Assembly (NCBI RefSeq): GCF_023065955.2
Contig: NW_026622919.1
Span: 4,972,501-5,036,500 of the forward strand
Source: Ursus arctos
Taxonomy: Eukaryota; Chordata; Mammalia; Carnivora; Ursidae
DNA: 64,000 nt
Direction of reading: 5' to 3'
How positions within the stretch are numbered: position 1 is the first letter of the stretch; the number at the start of each line of letters is the position of its first letter. A program made the position numbers and the translations under genes. Positions 22,560 through 33,286 of the stretch are shown here, in pieces. Below the pieces are notes generated by a model. It saw only the letters and a program-made list of their open reading frames with translations, was not told the origin of the DNA and did no database searches.

Positions 22560-23260
22560 GTCTTCTTCAGGTTTTCCTAGCTATTCTTACACGTGTATTC
22601 CTCCATGTAAATTTTAGTATCCGTTTAGGATCTAGAAAAAATGTCTTGGTATTTTAATTGGAATTGCATTAGATTTACTTGGGAAGACTGGATGGATGTA
22701 TTTCGTTGAGTTCTCTTTTCTAAGAGCAAGAGATGGTTCTCCACTTGTCCAAATTTACTTTTGTCTCTTGCAGTATTTTAATGTTTCCTCATAGAGATTT
22801 CGAACATTCCTTGCTGAATGGACTGCTCAGTATTTTATCTTCTTCGTTGCTGTTCTAAGTGGATTTTCTCTACATTATATCCTCTTCCTGGTCATCGTTT
22901 TTGAAGGGCGTGATACACTATCATATCATCCGCACATAGATTATTTCCTATTTCTTTATGCCTCTATCTCTCTCTTTTTTTTTTTTAAGATTTTATTTAT
23001 TTATTTGACACAGAGAGAGAGACAGCCAGCGAGAGAGGGAACACAAGCAGGGGGAGTGGGAGAGGAAGAAGCAGGCTCATAGTGGAGGAGCCTGATGTGG
23101 GGCTCGATCCCATAACGCCGGGATCACGCCCTGAGCCGAAGGCAGATGCTTAACCGCTGTGCCACCTAGGAGCCCCTGAGTATCTCTTTTCTAAATCTTT
23201 CGACTGGTACATCCGGAGTGAGCTAACACAACAGTTTACTGCACTTTGATCCAGATAAAC
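22560..23260 (-). mobile_element. L1 ORF2 fragment, interrupted by a SINE
   Basis: The - strand resembles L1 reverse-transcriptase-region DNA ('attggaattgcattagattta' on +). Split by the SINE at 22973-23177. Heavily mutated. Confidence 0.6.
22973..23177 (-). mobile_element. CAN-SINE inserted in L1 relic
   Basis: T-run, AAGATTTTATTTATTTATTTG, and body through AGGAGCCCC on +. Confidence 0.92.
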
Positions 23261-23383
23261 GAGGCTCAGCCTTTATGTTTGGGTAGCCTGAACTTAAATT
23301 TGAGAGGGTAGATCTGGAGGTCCTCTGCTGGTAGTATATGATAGAATATGCTAGATGGGGCTGATAGAGTTAGGTAGCAGTAA

Positions 23384-23924
23384 TGTGGGCAAGGAAGGCA
23401 AAAGAAAAATTAAGTTTCCTTACTACTTACAGCCCACCGACAAGTCCTTAAAACAGACAGAGTAGCATTCCTCTAAGAACTCAGCTGTCTCAATGTTAAT
23501 ACCTTGCTAAGGGCAAAGGCAATGTTAGCCCAACCCCCAGGATCCTGTAAGTCTTCTTTAACATATAAAAATAACTTTAGAAACTTCCTTTATCTCTACC
23601 CCACAAGATACATGTTGGCAATCATCCCCCAAGCATGTGAACCACTGATATACATCTAAAGAGTCTCATGACTGAGTTTTTACTAAACAGTAATAAATGA
23701 CTTTCTCCTAAAAATAGCTGGGCTCCTCAGGATCCTGGAAACCTGTTGTCAAAATACCTGGGAAGCTTACACTGTGCCTAAGCCCCTCCCAACTTGAGAG
23801 TATATAATGGGCCACTCCTCATGCCCCCAGTGCAGCTCTTTCTGCCCATGGGTCCTGTCCCCCTGCTTTAATAAGACCACGTTTATGGCCATTGGCTTTG
23901 AACCCTAACGTCTTTCCTACATCA
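23384..23924 (+). repeat. Solo LTR (ERV-type), + orientation
   Basis: Begins TGTGGGCAAGGAAGGCAAAAG and ends TCTTTCCTACA(TCA). Carries a TATA-like box TATATAAT at 23801 and a degenerate poly(A) signal. Its right half matches, in reverse, the blocks at 24.76-25.15 kb and 27.43-28.63 kb, so all belong to one LTR family. No retroviral coding region is seen. Confidence 0.7.
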
Positions 23925-23954
23925 GCAGGATATAAAGTCAACACAGAAATCAAC

Positions 23955-24560
23955 AGCTTCTTGACCAAAAAATCCCCTCACTAGGAATTTGCCCTGAAGA
24001 TATATCTCCAACGATACAAAAATAAATATGCACGAGGTTGTTCCCTGCCACACTGTTCAAAATTGCAAAATATTGGGAACTGCTGAGGTGCTTAAACATA
24101 AGAGATATAAACATGAAGAATGGTACAACCACGCAATGAAGGACTGAACAGCTGAAATAAAGTGAGGAAGATCTCTGTGAGCCGACATGCTGTGGTTTCT
24201 AGGGAATATCCTGTAGTTTTTTTCAAAAAGTAAAGACAAGGGGCGCCTGTGTGGCTCAGTCAGTTAAGCATCTGACTCTTGGTTTTGGCTCAGGTTGTAA
24301 TCTCAGGGTCGTGAGATGAGCCCCACATGGGGCTCTGCACTCAGAGTGGAGTCTACTTGTCCCTCTCCCTCTGCTCCTCTCCCTGCTCACTCTCTCAAAA
24401 ATAAATAAATAAAATATTTTTTAAAAAGTAAAAAGAGTACAGCATTTATACCTTTTACGTAGGAAAGAAGAAATCAAATATACATGTACCTGCTTATTTT
24501 TGCAAAAAGGAAACATGAGGAAAAGATACCAAAAACCGGTGAGATTGGTTACCTAAGCAG
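23955..24560 (+). mobile_element. L1 3' end, interrupted by a SINE
   Basis: Reads 'taggaatttgccctgaagat', 'gcaaaatattgggaac' and later L1 3' UTR-like sequence. Split by the SINE at 24240-24426. Confidence 0.6.
24240..24426 (+). mobile_element. CAN-SINE
   Basis: GGGGCGCCTGTGTGGCTCAG start and (AAAT)n tail. Flanked by AAAAAGTAAA on both sides. Confidence 0.9.
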
Positions 24561-24759
24561 GGTGTTGGGTGGGAAAAATTTTCCTTTACCCTTCAACGGT
24601 TCTTCTACCTGGTCTAAGAACGAAATTGACATGACATGGATTAATAGGAGAAAATCTAATTTAATTTCATATGTACGGGAACCCCACATACATGAGAGAT
24701 TCAAAGACAGAAAGGTAAGATGAGGTATATATGGCCTTGATGTCATTTTGGAGTGGTGT

Positions 24760-25153
24760 TGTTGGGGTCCGGAGCCGACAGCCAAGAAAGAATTCTTGGA
24801 ACATCTTTGGTGCAAAAAAGGTGATTTTATTAAAGTACAGGAACAGGAGCCGTGTGCAGGAAGAGCTGCTACACTAGGGTTGTAAGGAATGGTTGATTAT
24901 ATACTTGGGCGTTGGGAGAGGTAAGGAAAAAGGGGTGCTTCCCAAAACACTTTCATATGTTAAAGAAGACTCACAGGATACTGGAGGCCTTGCTATTGTC
25001 AAGCTAAGGTTGTTTGTTCCACTGGCAAAGCATCAACTTTAAGACAGTTGGGAGTTTTCTAGAGGAATGTTATACTCTGCCTGCCTCAAGTATTTGTCAA
25101 TGGGCTGCAGGTTATAGGAAATTTAATTTTTTCTTTTGCCTTTGTTTCCTACA
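24760..25153 (-). repeat. LTR (same ERV-type family), - orientation
   Basis: On +, TGTTGGGGTCC to TTTCCTACA. Carries TTTAATAAAAT on the - strand and the shared 'gccaagaaagaattcttgg' segment. A SINE is inserted right at its 5' end. Confidence 0.65.
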
Positions 25154-25162
25154 TCACCATCC

Positions 25163-25369
25163 TTTTTTTTTTTTTTTTTTGAGATTTTATTTATTTATTT
25201 GACAGAGAGAGAGAGACAGCCAGCGAGAGAGGAAACACAAGCAGGGGGAGAGGGAGAGGAAGAAGCAGGCTCCCAGCAGAGCAGGGACCCTGGGATCACG
25301 CCCTGGGCTGAAGACAGCCACTTAAAGACTGAGCCACCCAGGCGCCCCCCCCCCCCCCCCCCCCGCCCA
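25163..25369 (-). mobile_element. CAN-SINE with expanded C20 run at its 5' end
   Basis: Flanked by ATCACCATCC (25153-25162 and 25370-25379). The GGGCGCC start on the - strand is preceded by a homopolymer of about 20 G (C on +, 25345-25364). Confidence 0.92.
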
Positions 25370-25379
25370 ATCACCATCC

Positions 25380-25800
25380 TAAGCAAAGGAATGAAATGGA
25401 AGCTCAGGCTTCAAATGGAAGGAGGGCAATTCATGGGGTAATGAGAAAAGCAGATCTTTCATAACTAGATGTTTGCCCACCATACAGATGGGTCACTCAA
25501 AGAAAATTTATCTCTGGCAATAACTCTTATTCTGGGAAGAGCTGCAATGTAGGATCTTCTAGGTAGTTAAGGGAAGGTCAAAACTTTCTCTTGAGCCCAC
25601 AGTTCTTGACTGGCTTCAGTTCTAAGTAGTCCACAACCAAAGTGGCACATTTTGGAGAGGCTTGTTCTGAGCCCCTTCAGGGGTGAATAGGAGCGGGACA
25701 GAAAGGATGAGAGTGTAGAACAGGGTGTGGGGAGGGAGTGACACCTCCAAGGGTACCTTCTGGCATAGCTTTGGCTTTGTACTGTTACAAAAAAAAAAAA
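25380..25800. other. Probable LTR-derived or unique sequence, unclassified
   Basis: No ORF of coding character. Some resemblance to ERV long terminal repeats but no ends were identified. Similar unclassified sequence continues at 26008-26410. Confidence 0.3.
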
Positions 25801-25808
25801 CAAAAATC

Positions 25809-26007
25809 AGGGGCGCCTGGGTGGCACAGCGGTTAAGCGTCTGCCTTCGGCTCAGGGCGTGATCCCAGCATTATGGGATCGAGCCCCACATCAGGCTCCT
25901 CCACTAGGAGCCTGCTTCTTCCTCTCCCACTCCCCCTGCTTGTGTTCCCTCTCTCGCTGGCTGTCTGTATCTCTGTCGAATAAATAAATAAAATCTTAAA
26001 AAAAAAA
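25809..26007 (+). mobile_element. CAN-SINE
   Basis: GGGGCGCCTGGGTGGCACAG start and GAATAAATAAATAAAATCTT tail. Short AAAATCA flanks. Confidence 0.93.
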
Positions 26008-26916
26008 TCAACTGAGTAAATTTGAAGATCTAATTGGCTTTAACAACCATGAATGGGGAAGCATCTCCTCTGACAAATAGAAAGGATCTCCCAGGAACTA
26101 TACAAAATAAAGGCTCTTACAGGTGGAAGATGGCTGGGGGAGGGGCAGTTTCTAACAAAAGAGTGGATTGTTTCAGGAAAAGTCATCCTCCTTTGGGGGA
26201 AGCGAGGGGTCTCTCATGCAGACCACCTCATGAGTGCTGATGGGTAATTCCAGATTGACTGGTTAAAGGCCACAATCCCAAAGGCTAAAACCGCAATTAC
26301 ATTAGATATTAAGTCTTGGTTTGCTGACATGTGGTTTAGTGCAAATGACTGTATTTTGAGCCTGTTGTCTCTTTTTCCCTTTAACAGACACTTAATCCTC
26401 AAAAAATATTAAAGTCAGCAAGGATGGGGGGAAAATCCCAACATGGAATACAAAGATAAGCAATTGAAAAAAAAATGGACAAAGTGGTAAACTCTTAAAA
26501 AGAAAGGAAAGGAAAAGAAATGGAACCTAATTGTATTAAAATGTTATTTATAACCACACAGATGCGGTGGGGGGCACAGGACTATATTTCAACTCAATGT
26601 CCTCAGAATAAAGACAAAAAGAATTGCAAATAAATACTGAATTCTGCTTGGTAGGTTTGTTTTACATGGTGCTGTGGCTTAGTACTTCCGAAACCACTTT
26701 TGATGTATTATAGGATTAAGTGAATAGGTAAATATATTAAGGATAATGGAAACCAATTTTCTCATTATCAGAAAAGAAAGTTATATATCCAAAATGAAAT
26801 GCAACAGCACTTCACTTATTTCAGTGCTACGGGTCAGCTGATCTGTGACCCACAGCAGACCTCTTCTCTTCTTCTGGGAAGATTACCTGACAGTTTTAAA
26901 GGATTCTAATATCTTG

Positions 26917-27432
26917 GGGGCGCCTGGGGGGCTCAGTCAGTTAAGTGTCCAACTCTTTTTTTTTTTTTAAATGGGATGATCGAATTTCTTTCTTTTCTTT
27001 TTTTTTTTTTTTAAAGATTTTATTTATTTATTCGACAGAGATAGAGACAGCCAGCGAGAGAGGGAACACAAGCAGGGGGAGTGGGAGAGGAAGAAGCAGG
27101 CTCATAGCGGAGGAGCCTGATGTGGGGCTCGATCCCATAACGCTGGGATCACGCCCTGAGCCGAAGGCAGAAGCTTAACCGCTGTGCCACCCAGGCGCCC
27201 CAAGTGTCCAACTCTTGATTTCAGCTCAGGTCATGATCTCAGATTCCTGAGATGGAGCCCCACGTTGGGCTCTGCGCTGTGTGTGGGACCTGCTTGGGAT
27301 TCTCTCTCCCTCGCCCCCTGCCCCCCGCCCCCCGCACATGCTCGTGCAGGCGCTCTCTCGCTCTCTCAGGAAGGAAGGAGAGAAGAAAGGAAGAAAGGAA
27401 GAAAGAAAGAGAAAGGAAGGAGAAAAGAAGGA
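26917..27432 (+). mobile_element. CAN-SINE split by a second SINE
   Basis: Left part 26917-26957, right part 27202-27432, separated by the - strand insertion at 26958-27201. Its tail has become a purine microsatellite (GGAA/GAAA)n at about 27368-27430. Confidence 0.88.
26958..27201 (-). mobile_element. CAN-SINE with 3'-transduced tail, nested in another SINE
   Basis: Flanked by exact 15-bp duplications AAGTGTCCAACTCTT (26943-26957, 27202-27216). On the - strand the normal A-tail is followed by about 20 nt of non-SINE sequence (GAAATTCGATCATCCCATTT) and then a second A-run adjoining the target duplication. Confidence 0.88.
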
Positions 27433-27646
27433 ATTCTTGACATGCCTTTGGGGCAAAAGAAGGTGTTTTTATTAAGCACGGGACAGGACCCATGGGCAGA
27501 GAGAGCAGCACTGGGGTTGTGAGGAATGGCTGATTATATGCTTTTTAATTAGTGGGGGTTAGGGATAGCATGAGTCTTTAAGGAATTTAGAGCAAGGCTT
27601 CCAGGACCTTGAGGGGCTAGCTGCTGTTAAGATAATGTTCCTGATG
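27432..27646 (-). repeat. LTR fragment A (3' part), left of a nested LTR
   Basis: Matches the 27.68-27.90 kb part of the adjoining full LTR ('gaattcttgacatgcc...', 'ttttattaagcacgggacaggaccc'). Confidence 0.6.
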
Positions 27647-28202
27647 ATGCGGGAAAGAACCTTAGGGTTCAAAGCCAACAGCCAAGAAAGAATCTTGGAG
27701 ATGTCTCCGGTGCAAAAAAGGTGCTTTTATTAAAGTACGGGGACAGGACCCTTGGGCAGAAAGAGCTGCCCTGGGGTCATGAGGAGAGGCCCATTATATA
27801 CTTCCAAGTTGGGAGGCAGTTAGGGATAGCATAAATCTCTAAGAAATTTTGGAAGCAAGGTTTCCAGGACCTTGAGGGGGGCTAGCCATTGTTGGGAAAA
27901 TGTCATTTATTACCGTCTAATAAAATCTTAGTCATGAGACCCTTCAGATGTATATCGGTGGGTCATATGCTTGGGGGGGTTAGAGATAAAGGAAATTTCC
28001 AAAGGAATTTTTATACATTAAAGTAGACTTACAGGATGGGGAGGAGGGGGTCAGGCTAGGATTACCTTTTGCCCTTGGCAAATTATTAACATCAAGGCAG
28101 CTGAGTCGCTAGACGAAGGTCACTCTGCCTGCTTCAAGGACTGGTCAAGGCGCTGTAGATAGCAAGGAAGCTTAATAATTTTTCTTCTGCCTTTGTTTCC
28201 CA
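27647..28202 (-). repeat. LTR B, nested
   Basis: On + from TGCGGGAAAGAACC to TTTCCCACG. Complete relative of the LTR at 23384-23924. TTTAATAAAAG poly(A)-signal region on the - strand. Confidence 0.6.
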
Positions 28203-28626
28203 CGTAACGAGACCCTTCAGATGTGTATCAGTGGGCCATATGTCTGGAGGATGACATATGCTGACGTACATCTTGGGGGTGGGAAGGGAGTAGAGAAAGA
28301 AAGTTTCAAAGGGATTTTTATTGCTTTTTTTTTTTTTTTAAGTAGGCTCCACACCCAGCGTGGGGCTCAAACTCATGACACTGAGATCAAGAGTCACATG
28401 CTCTACTGACTGAGCCAGCCAGGCACCCCTCAAAGGGATTTTTAAAGAAGACTTACGGGATCCTGGAGGTCAGGCTAGGTCTCCTTTGCCTCCAGCATAG
28501 TATTTACGTGAAGGCAGTTGAGCTCCCGGAGGAAGGTCACTCTGCCGCCTCAAGTACTTGTCAATGGGCTGCAAATTGTAAGGAGATTTAACTGTTCTGC
28601 ATTTCTTTTGCCTTTGTTCCCACATC
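28203..28626 (-). repeat. LTR fragment C (5' part), right of the nested LTR
   Basis: Restarts at 'gagacccttcagatgtg', which is the internal sequence found at about 27938 in LTR B, and ends at TTGTTCCCACA. Fragments A and C together look like one older LTR cut by B. A short SINE sits in C. Confidence 0.6.
28325..28429 (-). mobile_element. Short tRNA-type CAN-SINE
   Basis: Flanked by TCAAAGGGATTTTTA. Contains 'gaggctcaaactcatgac'-like tRNA-derived sequence. Confidence 0.85.
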
Positions 28627-28961
28627 CCTAGTATGAGAAGATGCGGGAGAGATGTGAACACGCGTATAGATAAGTATGAACACGGGAGTTCATGTAGAAA
28701 CGGCTGTATGTTCTGTTACAGCTCAAAGTGGGGCTGAGAATCGTGACCACTGTTCCCTTCTCTATTTGGAAAACAGAACTTCTCTTGTTTTGTTCTTTAA
28801 AAAGGAAATGAAAGTTATATGTATGGAAAGGGGCAAGACGACAGTGATCAACGAACCTCGTATGTTGGACTGGAATTGGAGGCGTCAGTACGCACGTGTG
28901 AGGTGAGATACAGTGTTATACGTAAGGGGACATGTATATGTGCCCCCCCACACGCATGCAC

Positions 28962-28983
28962 ACGTGCACACACACACACACAC
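28962..28983. repeat. (CA)n microsatellite
   Basis: About ten CA dinucleotides between CGTG and CTTTCC. Confidence 0.85.
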
Positions 28984-29068
28984 TTTCCTCGCTCTCTCAG
29001 CTGTGAGGGCCGAGAAGCAATGAAACTCCGGTAACAATGACCACATGCAGGGACTGGATCATGGGTTC

Positions 29069-29275
29069 CTTTTTTTTTTTTTTTTTAAAGATTTTATTTA
29101 TTTATTCGACAGAGATAGAGACAGCCAGCGAGAGAGGGAACACAAGCAGGGGGAGTGGGAGAGGAAGAAGCAGGCTCATAGCGGAGGAGCCTGACGTGGG
29201 ACTCGATCCCAGAACGCCAGGATCTCGCCCTGAGCCGAAGGCAGACGCTTAACCGCTGTGCCACCCAGGCGCCCC
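29069..29275 (-). mobile_element. CAN-SINE with 17-bp target duplications
   Basis: Flanked by CTGGATCATGGGTTCCT on both sides. Nearly identical to the SINE at 26958-27201, so probably young. Confidence 0.95.
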
Positions 29276-29518
29276 TGGATCATGGGTTCCTAAACAGTGT
29301 TTTCCACAAGAAGGAACCAGGGCCTTTTGGGAAAATGGCTGCTTCCACAGCTGGGGTAAGGAAGGACAAAATGAACCTGGAACATCATATGATCTCAGAA
29401 AGTAAGAAGTGCTTAAACTGTGGGGAACGCATCAAAAGACCATAGAAACCAGCCTGAAGGAGCTCCCCCTGGCTACACACAGGACAATCTGAGACTGAAA
29501 ACAAATAACGATAAGGGA

Positions 29519-29622
29519 TTTTTTTTTTTTTTTAAGTAAGCTCTATGCCCAACTCAGGCTTGAACTCACGACCCTGAGATTGAGAACCACGTCCTCTACT
29601 GACTGAGTCAACCAGGCGCCCC
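29519..29622 (-). mobile_element. Short tRNA-type CAN-SINE
   Basis: Flanked by AAAACAAATAACGATAA / AAAACAAATAATGATAA. Confidence 0.85.
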
Positions 29623-30006
29623 AAAACAAATAATGATAATAACGAATTTCAATACATTCAATAAAACAGGAATCAGCGGGTCTATAGCGCTATAAAGAAG
29701 CAAATAATGGGGGAGAAAGAAATGCTTTCTCTTACAGTAGAATCCTACCCGAGTGGGGGATGGCTGAGCTGAGCGGGTTCAGCTGTGGAGGGCGTGGGAA
29801 ACTTCACCACCCAGAGCCAGCCTTTGGAAGGGAAGTCTCTGATGGTCACCGTTGCTTCAGCCCTCCCAGTGCGGCCGAGAGACGGCAGGGCGCTCTGCAA
29901 CGTTTTGCTCATTGCAATGACCATGATGGAGACGTGAGAAAATGCTTGCAAAATGAGTACAGGAGAGAGCCTTCTAATCTTCCCATAGATTGCAGTGGAT
30001 TATCTG

Positions 30007-30360
30007 CTTTATAGAGCCCCCCCCTTTTTTTTAAAGATTTTATTTATTTATTTGACAGAGAGAAAGAGCCAGGGAGAGAGGGAACACAAGCAGGGGGAGT
30101 GGGAGAGGAAGAGTCAGGCTCCCAGCAGAGGAGCCCAATGTGGGCTTTATAGAGCCCCCCCCCTTTTTTTAAAGATTTTATTTATTTATTTGACAGAGAG
30201 AGAGAAAGAGCCAGGGAGAGAGGGAACACAAGCAGGGGGAGTGGGAGAGGAAGAGTCAGGCTCCCAGCAGAGGAGCCCGATGTGGGGCTCGATCCCAGAA
30301 CGCCGGGATCACGCCCTGAGCCGAAGGCAGACGCCCAACGACTGAGCCACCCAGGTACCC
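30007..30360 (-). mobile_element. CAN-SINE with a 138-nt internal tandem duplication
   Basis: CTTTATAGAGCCCCCCC plus the A-tail half of a SINE occurs twice in direct tandem (units starting 30007 and 30145). The second copy continues into the rest of the SINE and ends at TTTATAGAACCC. Confidence 0.85.
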
Positions 30361-30411
30361 CTTTATAGAACCCTCCTACAACTAAACAGCTATATCCTGG
30401 ATAGACAACTT

Positions 30412-30606
30412 TTTTTTTTTTAAGATTTTATTTATTCATTTGAGAAAGAGACAGAGAGAGCAAAAGCAGGGGGAGAGGCAGAGGGAGAGGGAGAAGCAGA
30501 CTCCCCAGTGAACTGGGAGCCAGACATGGGGCTCCATCCTAGGACCTGGAGATCATGACCTGAGCCGAAGGGAGATGCTTAACCATCTGAACCACCCAGG
30601 TGCCCC
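30412..30606 (-). mobile_element. CAN-SINE
   Basis: Reverse element from T-run to GGTGCCCC, flanked by AGACAAC. Confidence 0.9.
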
Positions 30607-31074
30607 ACAGACAACATCTTTGTAAGGCATTGCTGGGCTCATAGTGAGGGAGGTCTCCATTCCTATGCTACCCATGCTGCTCCTCCCACCTCCCTCAAAT
30701 CTGAGCTGAAACCAGAGCTGGGAATAGAAAGCGTCCAGCTTTCTGAGAAATACAGACTTGCTTCAAGGACAAATGTCAAGAACAAGACTGCAATCTATAG
30801 AAAGACTAAGCCTTGAGCCAGTAGCTGGGGTTGGGAGTCTGAACCTGACATTCTTGTATGAAGGTGAGACCTTAGAAGGCTACCAGCTGAAGCAAATACA
30901 AATCCTCTTTGGTAACAGTCACCTCAAATTTCGGCCCCCAGGATTCCCTTACATTAAGATCAACAAAGCCCGAGTCTCCTCTCTCCCAAGGATTTCTGGA
31001 GGATATCGGAGTAAGCAGATACAGAATATAAGGTGCATATGTACAAAATCTTTAAAGGAATTTTAAAAGGTAAT

Positions 31075-31233
31075 TCCCAAAAAAAGTAAGCAAGAGACTG
31101 TAAAAATGATCAGACTGATTTGATTAAGAACTAAATGGAACCTTCTAGAAATTAAAAAAAAAGAAAAGATAATTAGAGAAAATAACTCCACAAATGAGTG
31201 AAACAGCAGATTATAACAGTTCAAGAGAAGAAT
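31075..31233 (+). mobile_element. L1 ORF1-region fragment
   Basis: 'aaatggaaccttctagaaatt' and 'gaaacagcagattataacag' are typical of old L1 ORF1. No open frame. The preceding 30.74-31.07 kb may belong to the same L1. Confidence 0.6.
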
Positions 31234-31326
31234 TAGGGGTGCCAGGCCATACAGCACGCGACTCTTGATCTCCAGGTCATGAGTTCAAGCCCCATGTTGG
31301 ACGTAGAGCTTACTTAAGAAAATAAC
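31234..31326 (+). mobile_element. Short tRNA-type CAN-SINE
   Basis: 'gactcttgatctccaggtca' and 'gagttcaagccccatgttgg' followed by 'agcttacttaagaaaataa'. First of four SINEs in a row. Confidence 0.8.
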
Positions 31327-31332
31327 AATCAG

Positions 31333-31532
31333 GGGCGCCTGGGTGGCACAGCAGTTAAGCATCTGCCTTCGGCTCAGGGCGTGAGCCCGGCGTTCTGGGA
31401 TCGAGCCCCACATCAGGCTCCTCCACTATGAGCCTGCTTCTCCCTCTCCCACTCCCCCTGCTTGTGTTCCCTCTCTCGCTGGCTGTCTCTATCTCTGTCA
31501 AATAAATAAATAAAATCTTTAAAAAAAAAAAG
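31333..31532 (+). mobile_element. CAN-SINE
   Basis: Full-length element, GGGGCGCCTGGGTGGCACAG to A-tail. Second in the row. Confidence 0.93.
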
Positions 31533-31538
31533 ATGATC

Positions 31539-31647
31539 CTGGGGCCCCGGCCGGCTCAGTCAGTGGACCATGGGACTCTTGATCTCAGGGTCGTGACCTC
31601 GAACACCATGTTGGGTAGAGAGATTACTTAAATAAAGAAAAAGAGTC
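31539..31647 (+). mobile_element. Short tRNA-type CAN-SINE
   Basis: Third in the row. 'ggactcttgatctcagggtc' and 'agagattacttaaataaag'. Confidence 0.8.
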
Positions 31648-31649
31648 TT

Positions 31650-31794
31650 CAGGTCACTTGGGGGGCTCAGTTGCTTGAACACCTGACTCTCGATCTCAGC
31701 TCAGGTCTTTATCTCAGGGTCATGAGTTCAGGCCCCATGTTGAGCTCTGCACTGGGCATGGAGCCTACTTAAAGTAAAAAAAAAAAAAAAAAAT
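31650..31794 (+). mobile_element. CAN-SINE
   Basis: Fourth in the row. Ends with 'ggagcctacttaaag' and an A17 tail. Confidence 0.8.
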
Positions 31795-32008
31795 CTGAAA
31801 AAAAAAGATTATTCTACATTTCAGGTAGGAAGGGGGGAAGAAACAAGCAAAAACCATGATCATTTACCGTTCATCAGCTACAGTCCTTTGTATGACCTGT
31901 GTGTGCACGGAACACACAAGCCCGTGGGAAGGGGAATAAGGCACATGCTTCTGAGAAATGTTAAGTCTTAAGCCTGGAAAAAAGGTGAAGTCTCTTTATC
32001 TAGCATTT

Positions 32009-32209
32009 CTTTTTTTTTTTTTTTAAGATTGTATTTATTTATTTATTTGACAGAGAGATAGCCAGCGAGAGAGGGAACGCAGCAGGGGAGTGGGAGAGGA
32101 AGAAGCAGGCTCCCAGCGGAGGAGCCCAGTGTGGGACTCGATCCCGGAACGCCGGGATCACGCCCTGAGCGGAAGGCAGAGGCTTAACGACTGTGCCACC
32201 CAGGCGCCC
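32009..32209 (-). mobile_element. CAN-SINE
   Basis: T-run at 32009, full body to GGCGCCC, flanked by ATCTAGCATTTCT / ATCTAGCATTTCT. Confidence 0.93.
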
Positions 32210-32875
32210 TATCTAGCATTTCTGATGCAATCATTGAGCAATCTCCTGATGGACAGTCAGAAGCAGAATTCTGACCAGGCGTGAATAACAGACTATTGTA
32301 GGGGACCCACCCAAATCCCCTGCCCAGGACCAGTTGGGCCACGCCCAGGCTGTTGGCGGACACCTGTGCCCTTCTCTGGAGGATCACCCTTGGCACATGG
32401 GACCCTTTTTATCTGACAAGCTTGGGACCCTCCACCCCATTCCTGGAGGCCAGTGCCTCACTGAGGGAGTACAAAGGCCTGCCCCCGGCTTAGGTCGGGA
32501 CAATTCTGCGGTGTCATCTACACTTGGGTCCCCACGTCTAGACTTTACCTGAGACCTCATCTTGATTTTCCCTTTCCTCTCCTTCTTCCAGTTATTTCCT
32601 GAAGAGCCTCTACTGATAAACCACATGCCCCCAAATCCCTGCCTCAGGCTCTGCTTCTGGGAAGCCAACCAGAGACAGAGCCCTTTCTGGGCAGTCTGGA
32701 ACCCACACAGCTGACTCTAATTCTGGGGAGAGGTCTAACACCTTTAAGCAGAGATTACTTTGTTATAACCGCTCTTACAATATTATCTGGTCGCTCTTTC
32801 TTGCTATAATGACTCTCAACCAGAAATACATTTCGAATTGGCTTCCTTTTTTAAATTTTTTAATTTTTAATTTTT

Positions 32876-33080
32876 TAATTTTTTAAAAGATTTTATTTTA
32901 TTTATTTGACAGAGAGAGAGAGACAGCCAGCAAGAGAGAGAACACAAGCAGGGGGAGTGGGAGAGGAAGAAGCACGCTCCCAGTGGAAGAGCCTGATGTG
33001 GGGCTCAATCCCAGAACTCCAGGATCAGCCCTGAGCGGAAGGCAGACAGACGCTTAACGACTGAGCCACCCAGGTGCCCC
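32876..33080 (-). mobile_element. CAN-SINE, left of a tandem pair
   Basis: Bounded by GGCTTCCTTTTTT on the left and AGCTTCCTTTTTT on the right. Confidence 0.9.
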
Positions 33081-33089
33081 AGCTTCCTT

Positions 33090-33286
33090 TTTTTTTTAAA
33101 GATTTTATTTATGTATTAGAGAGAGAGCATGCATGCAAGCAGGGGGAGGGGCTACGGGGAGAGGGAAAGAATCTCAAGCAAACTCCCCACTGAGCATAGA
33201 GTCCCACTCAGACTGGACCCTGAGATAGTGACCTGAGCAGAAATCAAGACTTGGACACCTCACCAGCTGAGCCACCTGGGTGCCCC
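33090..33286 (-). mobile_element. CAN-SINE, right of a tandem pair
   Basis: Different, more diverged subtype. Followed by CGAACTGGCTTTC, a copy of the CGAATTGGCTTCC that precedes the pair. Confidence 0.88.

Noticed and set aside
29029..29276. Open frames with '[15 protein letters not shown]' seen at several places
   Set aside because: These are translations of antisense CAN-SINEs, repeated across the window.
29745..29951. Possible processed pseudogene between SINEs on the - strand
   Set aside because: The short frame looks non-repetitive, but I could match it to no protein and no A-tail or target duplication was visible.
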